Shown: piece after piece, positions 34,499 through 45,056 of the stretch | Layout: each line of letters opens with the position of its first letter | Numbering within the stretch: the first letter of the stretch is position 1 | Assembly: GCA_964036045.1 (NCBI GenBank) | Contig: OZ038381.1 | Location: 125,247,708-125,311,707, forward strand | Reading direction: 5' to 3' | Length of the DNA stretch: 64,000 bases | Origin: Eutreptiella sp. 'Long Island Sound 2002' | Lineage: Eukaryota > Euglenozoa > Euglenophyceae > Eutreptiales > Eutreptiaceae | Notes under the pieces: generated by a model | Told to the model about the DNA's origin: nothing | The model's database searches: none | The model's input: only the letters and a program-made list of their open reading frames with translations | Translations under genes and position numbers: made by a program

Positions 34499-35505
34499 AA
34501 GGGGGGCCGGCCCCTGGTGGTAGGTGGGGTATGAGGGTGGAGCGCCCGGTGGCTGCCATCCCATACGCTGGTGGTGCTCGTGCACGGGGGGTTGTGGCCC
34601 GGTGAGGTAGGGTGGTGGGCAGTGGTAGTGGTGGTGGTGGTGTTGGTGGTGGTGGTGGTGGGGCTGCTGGTGGTGGTGGCGCTGGTAGTGGTGGGGATGG
34701 TGCTGCGGGTATGGCCCTAGGACTCTTTGTGGATATTCCGGTCCCCCTGGTGGGGGTGGGGGGTTGGGCATCGTGCTCAGTCCCTGGGGCCGGACTGTTT
34801 GGTGGGTAGCGGGGGCGGGTCGGGGGCCGGGCTTAACGGTGATTGTGGTCGAGGGGTCCCACGTCCCTGAGTCGGTCTGGCCGGCGGCAGTGGTGGTTTG
34901 TAGGGGGTGGATGACGGGGCGCTTGGAGATGGGGATGTTGACGACAGTAAGGACGGGGTCCTGTTGGGTGGCCGCCTCTGTGGTGGCGGCGGCCGCTGGT
35001 GGGAGGGGGGCTTTGGTCGTGGTGGGTGGGGGGTCCTGGTTTGGGTTAGGATTCGGGTTAGGGCGGTGTCGCTTGGGTTGGCGTCGTTGCGTTTGTGGTT
35101 CTTTGCGCTGCGTGGGGTGGTGTTGGTGGTGGTGCTGTTGCTGGTGGTGTGATCGTTTGGGCGCCGGCTTGGCTTTGGGGTCGGGTTTTGGGTTGGGGTC
35201 CGGTTCGAGGTTGAGGAGGACCTCGGTTCGGAGGTGTGAGGGCGCCGGTGCCGGTTGGAGGGGGTTCCTGGTGTGCTGCCCGGGTGGCTGGGTCGCCTGT
35301 GTGGCGGTCGGGGGGTTCCCGGTAGCCTGGCGTGTGGCCGCAGCTTTGGCTTTGGCCGTGGCCTTGTGGATGAGGTCGGCGTGGAGGGGGGGATCGGAGG
35401 ATGAGGTGGAGGACGTCGATGAGGATGAGGACGAGGAGGAAGTGGTGGTGTTGGGGGACGCGGGTTGCGCTGTGATGCGGGCGGTCGCTGGTTTGAGGGG
35501 ATGAG
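34499..35505 (-). pseudogene. LINE-B3 histidine/proline/serine-rich extension
   Basis: A minus-strand frame open over about 350 residues runs from TTTSSSSSSSSTSSTSSSD through LIHKATAKAKAAATRQ, APAPSHLRTEVLLNLEPDP, an N-P-repeat stretch (RPNPNPNPNQD) and a His-rich run near 34620-34720. It has no recognised domain and is predicted disordered from composition. The first half matches the LINE-B4 sequence at 45057-45480, including LRTEVLLNLEPDPNPKP, so a protein is conserved there. It lies downstream of RNase H in the LINE. The right edge near 35505 is the junction with LINE-C. Confidence 0.5.
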
Positions 35506-35508
35506 GGG

Positions 35509-38326
35509 ATGAGGGGATACCCACGGAGGTACCATGGTGTGTGTTGCAGTCGCCGACGCCCTACTATGGAGAAGGGATGCCCACGGCGGGGGAGGCGTAT
35601 GAGGGCACACACGACGAGGACGCTGAGCAGGATGTGCCACAATCAGGAAGAGGTGGTGAGACGGGTGTGCCATCACGCGGTTGCAGAGGTGCAGAAGGAG
35701 GAGAACATGTGCCCGCGTTATGTGTGGCACCGGCGAAGGCGGTTGGTGGCGGGGAGGAAGGAACGCATGTGGCGCGCCCTACAGGCGGGCGAAGAGCACA
35801 TGCTGGCAATGAAAAGGAGGTGCGGCAGGCGGGGACCGATCCTGGTTCTGGACACGGACTTCGGGGGGACAGCGCATGGGACTGTACGGTGGATCAGGAA
35901 GGAAGGAATAAGAATGGAGGTGCTGCACGTGCGCAAGAAGGATATGAAGGAATACAAGAAGGCGGGGCTGCACCATGCGGAGTTCTATCGCGACGCCAGG
36001 ATGGTGGAGAGGGGTGTATACAGGTTGGATGATGAGGAGGGCACGAGGTCAAGAAGACCGCGCTAGGTGGAGCAGGAGGATACACAAGATGTGGAACGAG
36101 TGGGTGGCTCTGTGGGGGATCCAGAAGAGGAAACCAAGATGCGGGAGGGGAGAGGGGGCGCAGCAAGAGAGAGTGGTGCTGGACAGAGGAGAGAGGGACA
36201 AGGCCAGACCGGGCATACTGTTGTGTGCGCCGCTGGGACTCAAAGGGCCGAGGGGGAAGGTGCAGAGTGCGACCGGGCAGTGGTATGATGTCCATGCAGA
36301 TATGTTCCAGAAAGACAACATCCTGGAAGGGGCAGGACAGGGGGACCAGTGGTGGAGGTGCACCAAGGAGGCAGGGCAAGTCCTGCCGCCAGTCCTGCGA
36401 ATGACGGCATGGGCATTCCCGAAGGTGACCATGCGCACTACGGACGCAAGGGGGCAGTGTAGGGGGCCCGTGCTGCGGCTGCCCAAGGAGGTGCAGGAGG
36501 ATGAGGAAGCACAGGGAGAGGCGGAGGTCTGGTGGGGAGAGGAAAAGGAGGGGAAGAGGACAGGAGTCCCGTTAAGGTGGGACAAAGTGCGGGGACTGCA
36601 GGAAGAGGACGATGGAGTGGCAGTGAGTTTCTGGATGACAGACTCGGGGAGGCCCGACGAGGAAGCGCCCATAATGCCTCTGGGCCACAAGTGTGAAGAG
36701 AGTGCGAGGAGGATCAGGCTGACGGTCCACGGGTTGCCAGCGGACAGGGTATGATACTTGGTTCTGGTACAGGCATACCTGGAGCAGGGCAGGGCAAAGG
36801 GGAACAGGGCATGGTGTCACGGGGTGGTGGTGACCAAGGGATGGAAGGCCACGACGGACAATAAATGGGCAGTGTACAGACGGATGAGAGAGCTAAGCAT
36901 CGGGGATGGGGTACGAGAGTATGGCATTGGGAGGCACAAAGTGTACTGCCACTACCCAGAGGAGGTGGTGCGCATACCGGAGCCCACGGAGGAGAGGGTG
37001 GTGCTCTCTGTGGAGTGGTGCGGAGTGGAGGGACAACCACCCAAGGCAGGGGCAGCGGCAGTAACAGTCAGGGGGGTGGGACAGGTGACGGAGAGTGTGG
37101 TGGAAAAGATGGTGTATGGAGCGGCGTCCCATGGGGAGGTACAGGCGGTGGCGGACGTTGTTGGGGAGATAGGGGAGGAAGTACGGGAGGTGTGGATGGT
37201 GGTGGACGCGGAAGCTGACATGGTATCCCTCAGGAGACTGGCCAGCAGGCCGCTGCATGAGGCTCTGGGTACGGGGCTGGCGTCACAGGTGTACGCGATA
37301 TGGCACGGGCTGGAGATGAAGAAAGTGCCCCTGGTCATACACTTGGTGAAAGAGGAATCACACAGGGCGGGAGTGGGGACTCATGAGGCAGATGGGGCGG
37401 CGCAAGCAGTAAATAAGGAGCAGGAACCAGAATAGAGGGTGCCAGAGAGAAAAGAGCACCTCCACGTGGTGCATATACCTCTGAGGGTCGGGGACGAGGA
37501 GAAGGCCAGGTGGGTGGTGGAGGAGAACAGAGGAAAGCAGGAGCTGAGGGTGTATCCACAGCCGGTACACATGCTAGCTCAAGTACGAGGGGGGCCGGAG
37601 GTGGTAGAGCTGAACGAGTACCTGGAGGGCAAGGTAGGACAGAGGGTCCACTACCCCAGTGTGCTGAGGCCGGAAACGCTGCCCAAAAGGCTGCAAACCA
37701 GAAGGCTGCAGGCAATCACGGGGCAGGTGCCGGTGCGGGAAACAATCATCAGGTGGTACAGACATAAGGGTATGGACCTTCCGGAGGAGTACATGAGATG
37801 CCACTGTGGACGAGGGCAAGGCTCATACGAGCACTTCATGCGGTGTGAACAGTATAAGGGGATCGATGAACCGCTGGTTCGGGATCAGGACGTCTCGTTG
37901 CTCAAGAAGGGTGCGAGAGGCAGAAGCGCGGTGGAGAGAGAGCCTGGGGAAGAGGGGAATCGCAAAGGACTGTGGCACATGGTGATTGTGAAGTCGCTGT
38001 GGCGGGCACTCCAGGAACATACGGTGGCGCCGGAGGCCATGGCACACAGGCTGTTGCGGCGTATGGTGGAGCATCTCCAGGAGCGCATGGCGTGCAGAGA
38101 GACGCAGTTGGAGGCGCGGGCGGAAGACATGCGTGATCCAGTCACCAAACGGGTGGAGATGGCGTTGATCAGGTACAACCCAAAAATCACGGAGATGGAA
38201 GTGCGGAAGCAGCCCGATTGGCGACAAAGGCGGTCAGGGGGAGAGACGGAAGTTGACGGAAGAGGGGGAGAGGAGCAGAGGGAACGCCTGATGGCACGCA
38301 GATTAAGGAGAATCCGGCAAGTATGA
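35509..38326 (+). pseudogene. LINE-C ORF2 C-terminal half: connection, RNase H, zinc finger
   Basis: Three open segments (35975-36754, 36758-37435 and 37439-38326) share one frame and are separated only by a TGA at 36752-36754 and a TAG at 37433-37435. The first part (35509-36066) lies one frame away. RNase H is at about 36990-37410: VLSVEWCGVEGQPPKAGAAA (first Asp replaced), ASHGEVQAVADVVGE (Glu kept), VWMVVDAEADMV (Asp kept) and VIHLVKEESHRAGVG followed by EADGAAQ. It is followed by a zinc-finger-like MRCHCGRGQGSYEHFMRCEQ at about 37795-37855, equivalent to CLCDHANPEDWEHF in LINE-B4. The remaining frame is surprisingly well preserved. Confidence 0.72.
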
Positions 38327-38799
38327 GGGCAGGACGGGTGAACAATGTCACCGCACAGGGGGACAGCTGTAGGGGGACCGGAGGGAACGGTAGCAGTGGC
38401 GCCCGTCACATGGACTGGAGCATCCGGGACTGGGCACACTGAGTCATAGAGCGGAACAAGACGCAGGCCAGGGGGGAGCGGACCGGGGTGATATGACGAG
38501 GGGAAAGCAAAGCGGGCACAAACACGGAGATCGCCGCGCGGGAAGCAGGAGTGGGTACCAAGAGACGCAAGCGGACAGGAGGAGCGTGGCCGGGGATGCG
38601 GGGACCGAGTTGACGACAGTGCGGACCAATACGAGGCTGACGGCCGCCAGGCAGCGTCCACAGAACGCGGGGGCGTAGACGGGGAAGAGGAGCCGCGGTG
38701 TACCAAGAGCACAACGCACGTAGGGCGCGCGAACAGTCGGGGTTGAGGGCGTGGGTGGTGGGGGAAGCGGCGACAGCGCTCAGGGCTCAGGCGTGATAC

Positions 38800-41330
38800 C
38801 ATGTGTGCAGCACAATGTCCCACAAGCCTGACACCAAGCCCAGCCAGCCGCCGGCAGTGAGGGCCGGGGTAGCCCGCATGCAGGCGGGCGCAGCCCTGCA
38901 GCCCACCTCGCCGGCGTCCACGGGGACATCCCGGAGACGGTCGGGAGGGAAGGGCCTCGGGCGACAGCGGGGCAGAGGGGGGAAGGAGCCGTGGCGGGGA
39001 ATGGAGAGGGAGGGAACAGGGGAGGACAGGCAAAGGAGAGGAGAGGCAGGGCGAAGGGGGCTGGCGGCAGCGGCTGAGGGACAAGGGGAGGGGCAGGGGC
39101 AACGGAGGGGCCGCGGGCGGACCCATTCAACATCACGGATGTGATGGCGGGCGTGGATCTGAGGAGGAGGGAGTGGAGGTAGTCGCCGACATCCTCGAGG
39201 TGTCAGAGGATGAGGGGGAGGGGGCGGGGAGGATGGCGGTGGTGGGAGGCCTAGGACAGCCGTCGGCGCCCAATGTGCCGGCAGCTGCCATGAAGTCCAT
39301 CCTCCCGGAAGTGCGGAGGCAGGAGGAAGGCAAGCGCGGGCGAGGGCAGCCAGAGGCCAGAGCGGCAGGGAGCGGGGACAGCAGTGTAAGCGCCGGAGGG
39401 AGGGGGCAGACGGGCAAGGGAGGGAATGGGCAGGCGGGGACATCGGGGGCTGTGCACGCGAAAGGACACCTGGCAGGGAGGGGGGGAAAAGGGAGTGAAC
39501 AGAGGCGACAGTGGCCGCAGCCCCAACGCTCGTTCAGGCAGTCACCGCCAGGGTCGCCCCCACAGGTCAGTGCGGCGGTAAGGGCGGAGGAGGAGAGGGA
39601 GGTGCGCCGCCGGCATGCGGCGCGGTACGAGGCGCTGGCGCACCTCGAGCGCCAGCGCCGTCGCTGCCAGCCCCCGGAGCAGGGACCGGACACCATCTAC
39701 CGGTTGGAGATGGAGCCGGGGAGGACAGGGTCGGGGCGCCAGGGGGGGCAGGAGGGGTCGGGAGGGGGAGCGCAGCGGGCAGCCCAGTGGTGGGATGCGG
39801 AGGGAGGTAGGGCAGGCAGAACAGAGCAGCGCAGCAGCGGAGGGGCACCGCGGCCAGCAGGAGGGAGAGCAGGAGAGGGGGAGCCAGCGCAGTGGACACA
39901 CAGGCAGCGCGGTGCAGGGCAAGGGTGCGGGACAAGTAGAAGGCGGAAAGGGCAAGCAGAGTGGGTACAGTACGCAGGGGAAAGGAGCGGGGCAAGAAGG
40001 ACTCCAGGGGAAGGGACACGGGAAGGCGGGACTCCACGGAGTAGGCGGCAAGGGACACGGGGCAACGGGGCGACAAGGCAAAGGGCAGGGGAAGGAGAGT
40101 GGCCATGGGTACAGGGGCTCGCCGGTGTTCCCAGGGAAGGAATTGGGATGGGTGGGAGGTGTAGTCCTGCCAACCGTCCCACCAATCATCCCACCATTAC
40201 CGCCGCCACCATACCCGGCGATGGGAATGTTGTACCCACCCCCGCCGGCGTACCAAGGCATCCAGCCACAGGCACACGTGCAGCAGCGCCCGCAGGCTGG
40301 TGGGACGGCGTGGGGGGCGCAGGAAGGGAACGGAGAAGAGCACATGAGGGCGTGGGAGAGGTTAGGGGAAGCAGAGAGGAGCTTGAGGGAGAGGGAGGCC
40401 AGGGTCATGGGTGGGGCGGGCAGGGCGGTGGAGGAGAGGACGGCAGGGACCAACAGGCCACAGGGAGGCGAAGCACAGGCAGTCGAGGAGCTGCAAAGGG
40501 CGTGGGCGGACCATCGAAGAAGACAGGAGAGGGTTGAGAGGGCGGAACGGGAGGGAGGACGACAAGAGGAGGGAAGGGGGCAGGAGGATACCCCACTGGT
40601 GCCGTTCAGACAGCCGGCTATCCCGCCGCAGCAGGAGGGAGAGATGCAGTAGAGGGCATGGAGGTGGATCAGGGGGAAGTCGGCGAAGCTGGCAAGGAGG
40701 TGGCGGCGCGGGAGCGCAGGGTGTGGAGGAGGAGGGGGCGATGGCCCGGGGGGCCCATCGGGTCCTCCCAGATCCAGAAGGGGACACCCCCTCCACAGAT
40801 GTGGAGGGGCGGTCGCCATCAGGGAAAAAGGGCCAGGGAGGAGGAAGAGGAGGCGGGGCAGGAGAGGGGGAAGCGGCGCAGGGGAAGGGGAGCGGGGGGC
40901 AGGGGAGGCAGAGGGGGCACTGCGGCCGGCCAGCCCCACCCCAGAGCCAACGCCGACGGACTGGGACTCGGAGTCGACACCGCCGGAGCAGTATGCGCCG
41001 CCGCCGGTGCGGAGGGGACCCGGGACGGTCGCGGGGTGGACGGCGGGGGAAGTGGCGGAACTGGTGCGGTACGTGAAGTTGGCGGGGAAGACGAGGGGAA
41101 GGCGGGAGAAGAGGGGGACCCGCCCCTTCAGCGACCTGGTCGGCAGGGGAGGGAGGCCCAGGGAAAGGGGGCCGGAGATGGATGAGGGGCGGTGGGAGAG
41201 GATGCCGGGAGAGGCGCTCCCGGGGGTGAGCCTGGACTGTCCCCTGGAGAAGGGGAGGAAGCCCAGGGTTCAGATGCTGCGGGAGCTGTTGCAGCGGGAG
41301 GGGCAGTACGGGGGCGACGCGTAGGACTGG
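38800..41330 (+). pseudogene. LINE-C post-RNase H extension, Gly/Arg/Glu-rich
   Basis: Long purine-rich open frames follow the zinc finger, the best being 39173-40537 (454 residues). It starts MEVVADILEVSEDEGEG, includes a charged helix-like segment VRAEEEREVRRRHAARYEAL and AHLERQRRRC, and then long Gly-Gln-Arg stretches. Near 40330-40600 another frame has ERLGEAERSLREREARVMG, and near 41030-41320 a frame reads WTAGEVAELVRYVKLAGKTR. These helical, charged pieces look coding and not random, but frameshifts separate them. I recognise no family. The corresponding part of LINE-B is SR-rich. Between 38327 and 38800 I see no convincing frame. Confidence 0.4.
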
Positions 41331-41879
41331 GCAGGAGCAGGGCCGGGAAACGCCAGGGGCCGGGGGCCAGGGGCTTGCGGAGGGACGGGCAGACGGGATG
41401 CGAGGAGAGATGCAGGGGAGGCGGACGCGGGGGGTCGGCGAAGGTGGGAAAGGGTGAGGGGGGGATGTGACGGACACGAGGAGGGGAGCAAGGGAGCGGA
41501 GAGGCACAGGTTCGCAGGGAAGGGCAGGGACACGGCTGATGGTAGGAGGGGGATGTGGTGATGGCGGACACGAACGAGAACCCCAAGTGGAGGGCACAAG
41601 GCCAGCGGCGGAGGGGAGAGGAGATGGAGCGGCGGAGTACGGGGGCGCAGGCGGGTGCGGAAGGAGCGCCCAGGCAGCGGGGCTCGGGGCGTATCGTCGG
41701 TACGGCGAGCAGTGTGGGGCAGAAGGAGAAGCCTGACGGGATGCAGTAGTGGAATGGGGTACTGTCCCGGAGCAGGGCACAAGGTCGTGACCAACGGGAA
41801 AAGCCGGAGATGGCATGGAGCGGCGCTGTGCCCTTCGGGTGAAACGCGGTGCCAGGACTCTGCCTTGCAGGAGTGGTGA

Positions 41880-42425
41880 ATGGGCAGACGAATCCAATAT
41901 TCCGACACGCTGGTACCAGGGTCTTGGCTGATGGTGCTCGGAACGCATTCTGCGAGAGATTCCGGGGAAGGGCAGATGGCAAAGCTGGTGTACTCAAGTC
42001 CGATGCTGCGGAGCCACGTCTCAGTGGCGCCCCTGTGGACTGACAGCTGGAGTGTGTGGGCTATCCACCGACTTGCTACATGGCGACAAAGGTCTCTGCA
42101 TGGCAAGATGGTGCTGCATTGAAACGATTGGACTTACATATGCCCTGCTCTGAGGGGTCGGCTACGGCAGACCCGGAATGCGCCAGGCCTTGGTGGCCTT
42201 TGGCTCCATGGAACACCTGCGAGGTAGTGCAACAAAGTCTGAACCCTTGGTGACCAGGCCGGGTCAAGCCCCCGACTGGGGGCTCTCGTCCGATTGGAAT
42301 AGCTCTGTACCGAATTGCCGCAGCTGGTCTATGCGGCTAGACTCCACAGTGCAAATGCAGCGAAGGGAATTCGACAAGCGTCTCACTGTCGTTCTCTCTG
42401 TGTTCCTTTGGAAGGTGCGGTAGCA
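41880..42425. other. Lower-GC island inside LINE-C, unidentified
   Basis: About 550 bases have clearly lower GC and normal base mixing compared with the G+A-rich sequence on either side. No open frame is long on either strand, and no tail or duplication is obvious. It may be a separate insertion or a structured untranslated part of LINE-C. Confidence 0.4.
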
Positions 42426-42970
42426 CATGGTGCGTAGGAGCCCAACGGCCAGCGTCATGCCAGTCCTCGGGCAGGGCCACAGTCCAGTCCGCGGATACAC
42501 CCCCGCCTCCCCACACTGGGCACATGGCATCCAGGATGAGGTGAGGGACAGGGACCGAGGGAACACTAGGGTGGGAGAGACACCAGGGAAAAGGGTAGGG
42601 ACGACAGAGAGGGGCAGGGGTAGAGCACACGGGTGGCACACACGAGTGACAGCGCGGCTCAGACACAGAGGGCAGACGAACAGGCAGGGTCGGCTGAGAG
42701 ACGGAGAATGGGAGTGGAGACGGGCGAGTGGGGGGGCACGGGGCGGCGAGACAGGGGTAGCACGGAGAAGAGCAGGGGGCACACGCAGGGCGCGCGGGAG
42801 CAGCGGAGAGCGCGACCACAGGGACACCCAAAAAAAAAAAAGGAAAACAAAAGAAAAGGCGGAAATGACACCCAGGAAGGGCACGTAGAAGAGACAGGGC
42901 GCGGGAGGTGGGGGGAACAGGGGGCCAACAAAGGCGCAAAGGAACACAATGACACTCTCAGAGAAACACC

Positions 42971-43906
42971 ATGCCGATGACCCGCATTGAGCCGTACCGG
43001 CCGCCCTGCCCGCCCATCAGGGAACTGATGGAGGGGCGGCCGGCGGGGGAGGACGATGGGGGAGTCCCCCCCAAGGGGTATCTGGGGAGGCCGCCCAAGT
43101 CGGCCTACAGGTCGGAAGACAGGGCGGAGGCCCTGAGGCGCGTGAAAGCCCGCGAGATACAACCATGGCGCGGGGAAGACCAGCGGCGAGCACTCGGAGC
43201 AGGAGAACGACAGCAAGAGGCCGGCAGGAGACAGGGGGGAGGGGAGGGTGGAGAGGAGAGAAAAAAGATTAACTTCAACGAAATCGTAAATGACTGGGAC
43301 GCGAGGGAGGGGCGCCCACCTGGCATTGCCGAGGACCGCCAAGGGCCGCGCCACAGGGTGGCGATGGGACTGGACGTGAGCACCGAACGGAGCCGAGGCA
43401 GATGGCGGTGCAGTGTTGTTTTGCGTGCATGCAGGGAGGAGGGAACCACGCGGCAGAAAGCACGGCGAAAACAAAAACGCGAACAACATCCCACAGTGCC
43501 ACAGGAGGGCGTGCGGCACAAAGCGAGCGGGCGGCAGGGGAACGAGACGGAGCAAAAAGGGCAGACGAGGGACCGCGGTCGGCGCAAGAAAAAAAATCAT
43601 AGCTGCGAAGAACAGTACCAACAGCGAGGGGTGACCACGTGGGGCAAAGGCAAGGGTAACGGGGGGCGCGGGGGCCAGGAAGAGGGACCCACCACAGGTC
43701 CTGAAGGGAACACACCAGGCAAGCGGAAGGGGGCGGGAAGGGGGCGACCAGTGCAAGGCTCACGAACAGGTCTCAGGAAGGCAGCGGACCCCGTGGGCCC
43801 GCGCCAGAGCGATGCAGGCGTCCGAAAAAAAAACGGGATGCAGGGAAAAGTGGACGGGACAGAAACAGGCGTGTGGCTAGAGCCACACGACGGCCCAGGG
43901 GACTAG
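42971..43906 (+). CDS. Basic 311-residue open frame in the LINE-C 3' region
   Basis: The frame begins MPMTRIEPYRPPCPPIRELM, passes through GYLGRPPKSAYRSEDRAEAL, KKINFNEIVNDWDAREGRPP and VAMGLDVSTERSRGRWRC, and ends in a very basic, Gly/Lys/Arg/Gln-rich half. The first 150 residues look structured and codon-like. The second half runs into the 185-212-bp direct repeats and may be fortuitous. No domain is recognised. By position it may be an accessory protein of LINE-C. The weak point is that overlapping frames on the other strand are equally long in this skewed DNA. Confidence 0.35.
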   Translation: MPMTRIEPYRPPCPPIRELMEGRPAGEDDGGVPPKGYLGRPPKSAYRSEDRAEALRRVKAREIQPWRGEDQRRALGAGERQQEAGRRQGGGEGGEERKKINFNEIVNDWDAREGRPPGIAEDRQGPRHRVAMGLDVSTERSRGRWRCSVVLRACREEGTTRQKARRKQKREQHPTVPQEGVRHKASGRQGNETEQKGQTRDRGRRKKKNHSCEEQYQQRGVTTWGKGKGNGGRGGQEEGPTTGPEGNTPGKRKGAGRGRPVQGSRTGLRKAADPVGPRQSDAGVRKKNGMQGKVDGTETGVWLEPHDGPGD

Positions 43907-44290
43907 GACGGCACGGAAGGCAGCACAGGAGTCAGGGGCGGGGGCGGGAGGGGAGCGACCGGTGCTAGGCGCACGAAACAGTCCTCGGATGGATGAGGAT
44001 CCAGTGGGCCCGCGCCAGAGGGTTGCTGGCGGCCCAGTGGGGTATAAACACGGGATGAGGGATGGGATGGGGCCGCACAACAGCCGAGGGGAATAGGCCG
44101 GCGCCGGGGCACAGGGGAAAGGGGCGGGGGTGGGAAGGGAGCGATCGTGCTAGGCGCACGAAACGGTCCCCGGATGGAAGAGGATCCAGTGGGCCTGCGC
44201 CACAGGGTTGCTGGTGGCCTGGTGGGGTATAAACACGGGATGACGGGAAAAGGGGACGCGACGGAGAAGGGCGTCTGGCTAGGGCCGCAC
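43749..44290 (+). repeat. Three direct repeats of about 185-212 bp
   Basis: Units share GGGAGCGACC followed by GTGCTAGGCGCACGAAAC, GATCCAGTGGGCC, GGGGTATAAACACGGGATGA and GGGCCGCACAACAGCC. Matching points lie at 43759, 43971 and 44156. The first copy is the most diverged and overlaps the end of the 42971-43906 frame. The phrase GGTATAAACACGGG gives each of the last two units a TATAA-like box, so a promoter role is conceivable but unproven. Confidence 0.65.
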
Positions 44291-44299
44291 AACAGCCTG

Positions 44300-45036
44300 G
44301 CACGGTAGGGAGTCCATGGGACGCTGGGAATGGGCCGGTGCCGGGATGTGGCATAGGGGAATGGGACATGGGATGGGAAGGGAGACCGAAAGCGCCAAGC
44401 AACAGCCCCCTGGGATTGGGAAACCAGTCGCCATGGAGTGGTGAACCATGGGCCAACCATGGGGAACCTGACCACGGGAAGTCGGGAAAATGCCCTGAAC
44501 TCCAGGACGGCCGTGAGGCGTCCGCAGGGGTGAGGGTTGACCTTGAGATCCCCGGGTCAATGGCCTGAGAACACGTAGGTTCACGCGTGAGCGGGACCAG
44601 GGGGAACGTGGAAAGGGTCGCCCCCGGGCCCCCAGCCGTGGATGGACGACACCCAAGTGCATCCGGGAGCTGTATGGGTACTCCAACCCGTGAGGGATGG
44701 GGAGTGGTGGAATGTGGTTGACAGAGAGAAATGCTCCGCTGTCGGCGAGGGCTATCCACAGGAAACCCGCCTGCAGGGCCCAAAGGGCTGTGCTAGGGGG
44801 GGAAGGCCGGAGAATCTTTCAGAGGGTGACCGGAAGGAGCTGCAACCGTGAGGGCAGCGACTGAAGAGAGCCTACCGCCAATCATGCCCCAAGGGAACCT
44901 GGTTGAGGTTCTCGGCCGTGAGGTGAGACGGGGGTCGCCAAGGGAACTGATGTTGGAGAGCTCTCCTTCCCGCGAGAGGCGGCCTCCATGTAAAACAAAC
45001 AAGGAGATGTCAGATGAGGCTGCGGACGCGGCCGCC
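44300..45036. other. LINE-C 3' terminal region, no gene seen
   Basis: This moderately GC-rich sequence lies between the direct repeats and the TTAC tail. Open frames of 60 to 150 residues occur on both strands without recognisable motifs. It is most likely 3' untranslated sequence of LINE-C. Confidence 0.4.
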
Positions 45037-45056
45037 CTTACTTACTTACTTACTCG
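45037..45056 (+). repeat. (TTAC)n tail of LINE-C
   Basis: CTTACTTACTTACTTACTCG marks the end of the plus-strand purine-rich element. Immediately after it, LINE-B4 sequence begins. The repeat unit is close to the TACC tail of LINE-B3 and the TTACC tail of the SINE. Confidence 0.55.

Larger units (their letters stand above)
30115..35505 (-). mobile_element. LINE-B3, 5'-truncated copy: 3' extension and tail
   Basis: The element reads leftward. Its right part (35069-35500) is about 90% identical by eye to 45057-45480 in LINE-B4, which lies downstream of B4's RNase H. That places this whole segment in the 3' part of the LINE. It continues through histidine/serine-rich, SR-rich and Gly-Lys-rich coding stretches, then CGTGC-type and 100-bp repeats, and ends at 30118-30133 in (GGTA)n, which is (TACC)n on the element's own strand. 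The 5' truncation and simple-repeat tail are typical of LINE insertion. A SINE sits inside at 34276-34488. Confidence 0.6.
35505..45056 (+). mobile_element. LINE-C, 5'-truncated relative of LINE-B
   Basis: This element reads rightward. It starts inside the connection region after RT and continues with RNase H, a Cys/His zinc finger, then 6.7 kb of purine-rich sequence with several acidic/basic, Gly-rich open frames. It ends in TTACTTACTTACTTAC at 45037-45056. Connection-region residues align with LINE-B (TRTLSRMCHNQEEVVRRV against TALLLHRMTHNHSLEVRE), so the families are related although composition is reversed: sense strand G+A-rich in C, C+A-rich in B. No target-site duplication was found. 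Confidence 0.65.

Noticed and set aside
39542-41997. Pro/Ser-rich minus-strand frames of 290 to 528 residues
   Set aside because: They mirror the purine-rich sense strand of LINE-C and have no motifs. The LINE coding direction here is plus.
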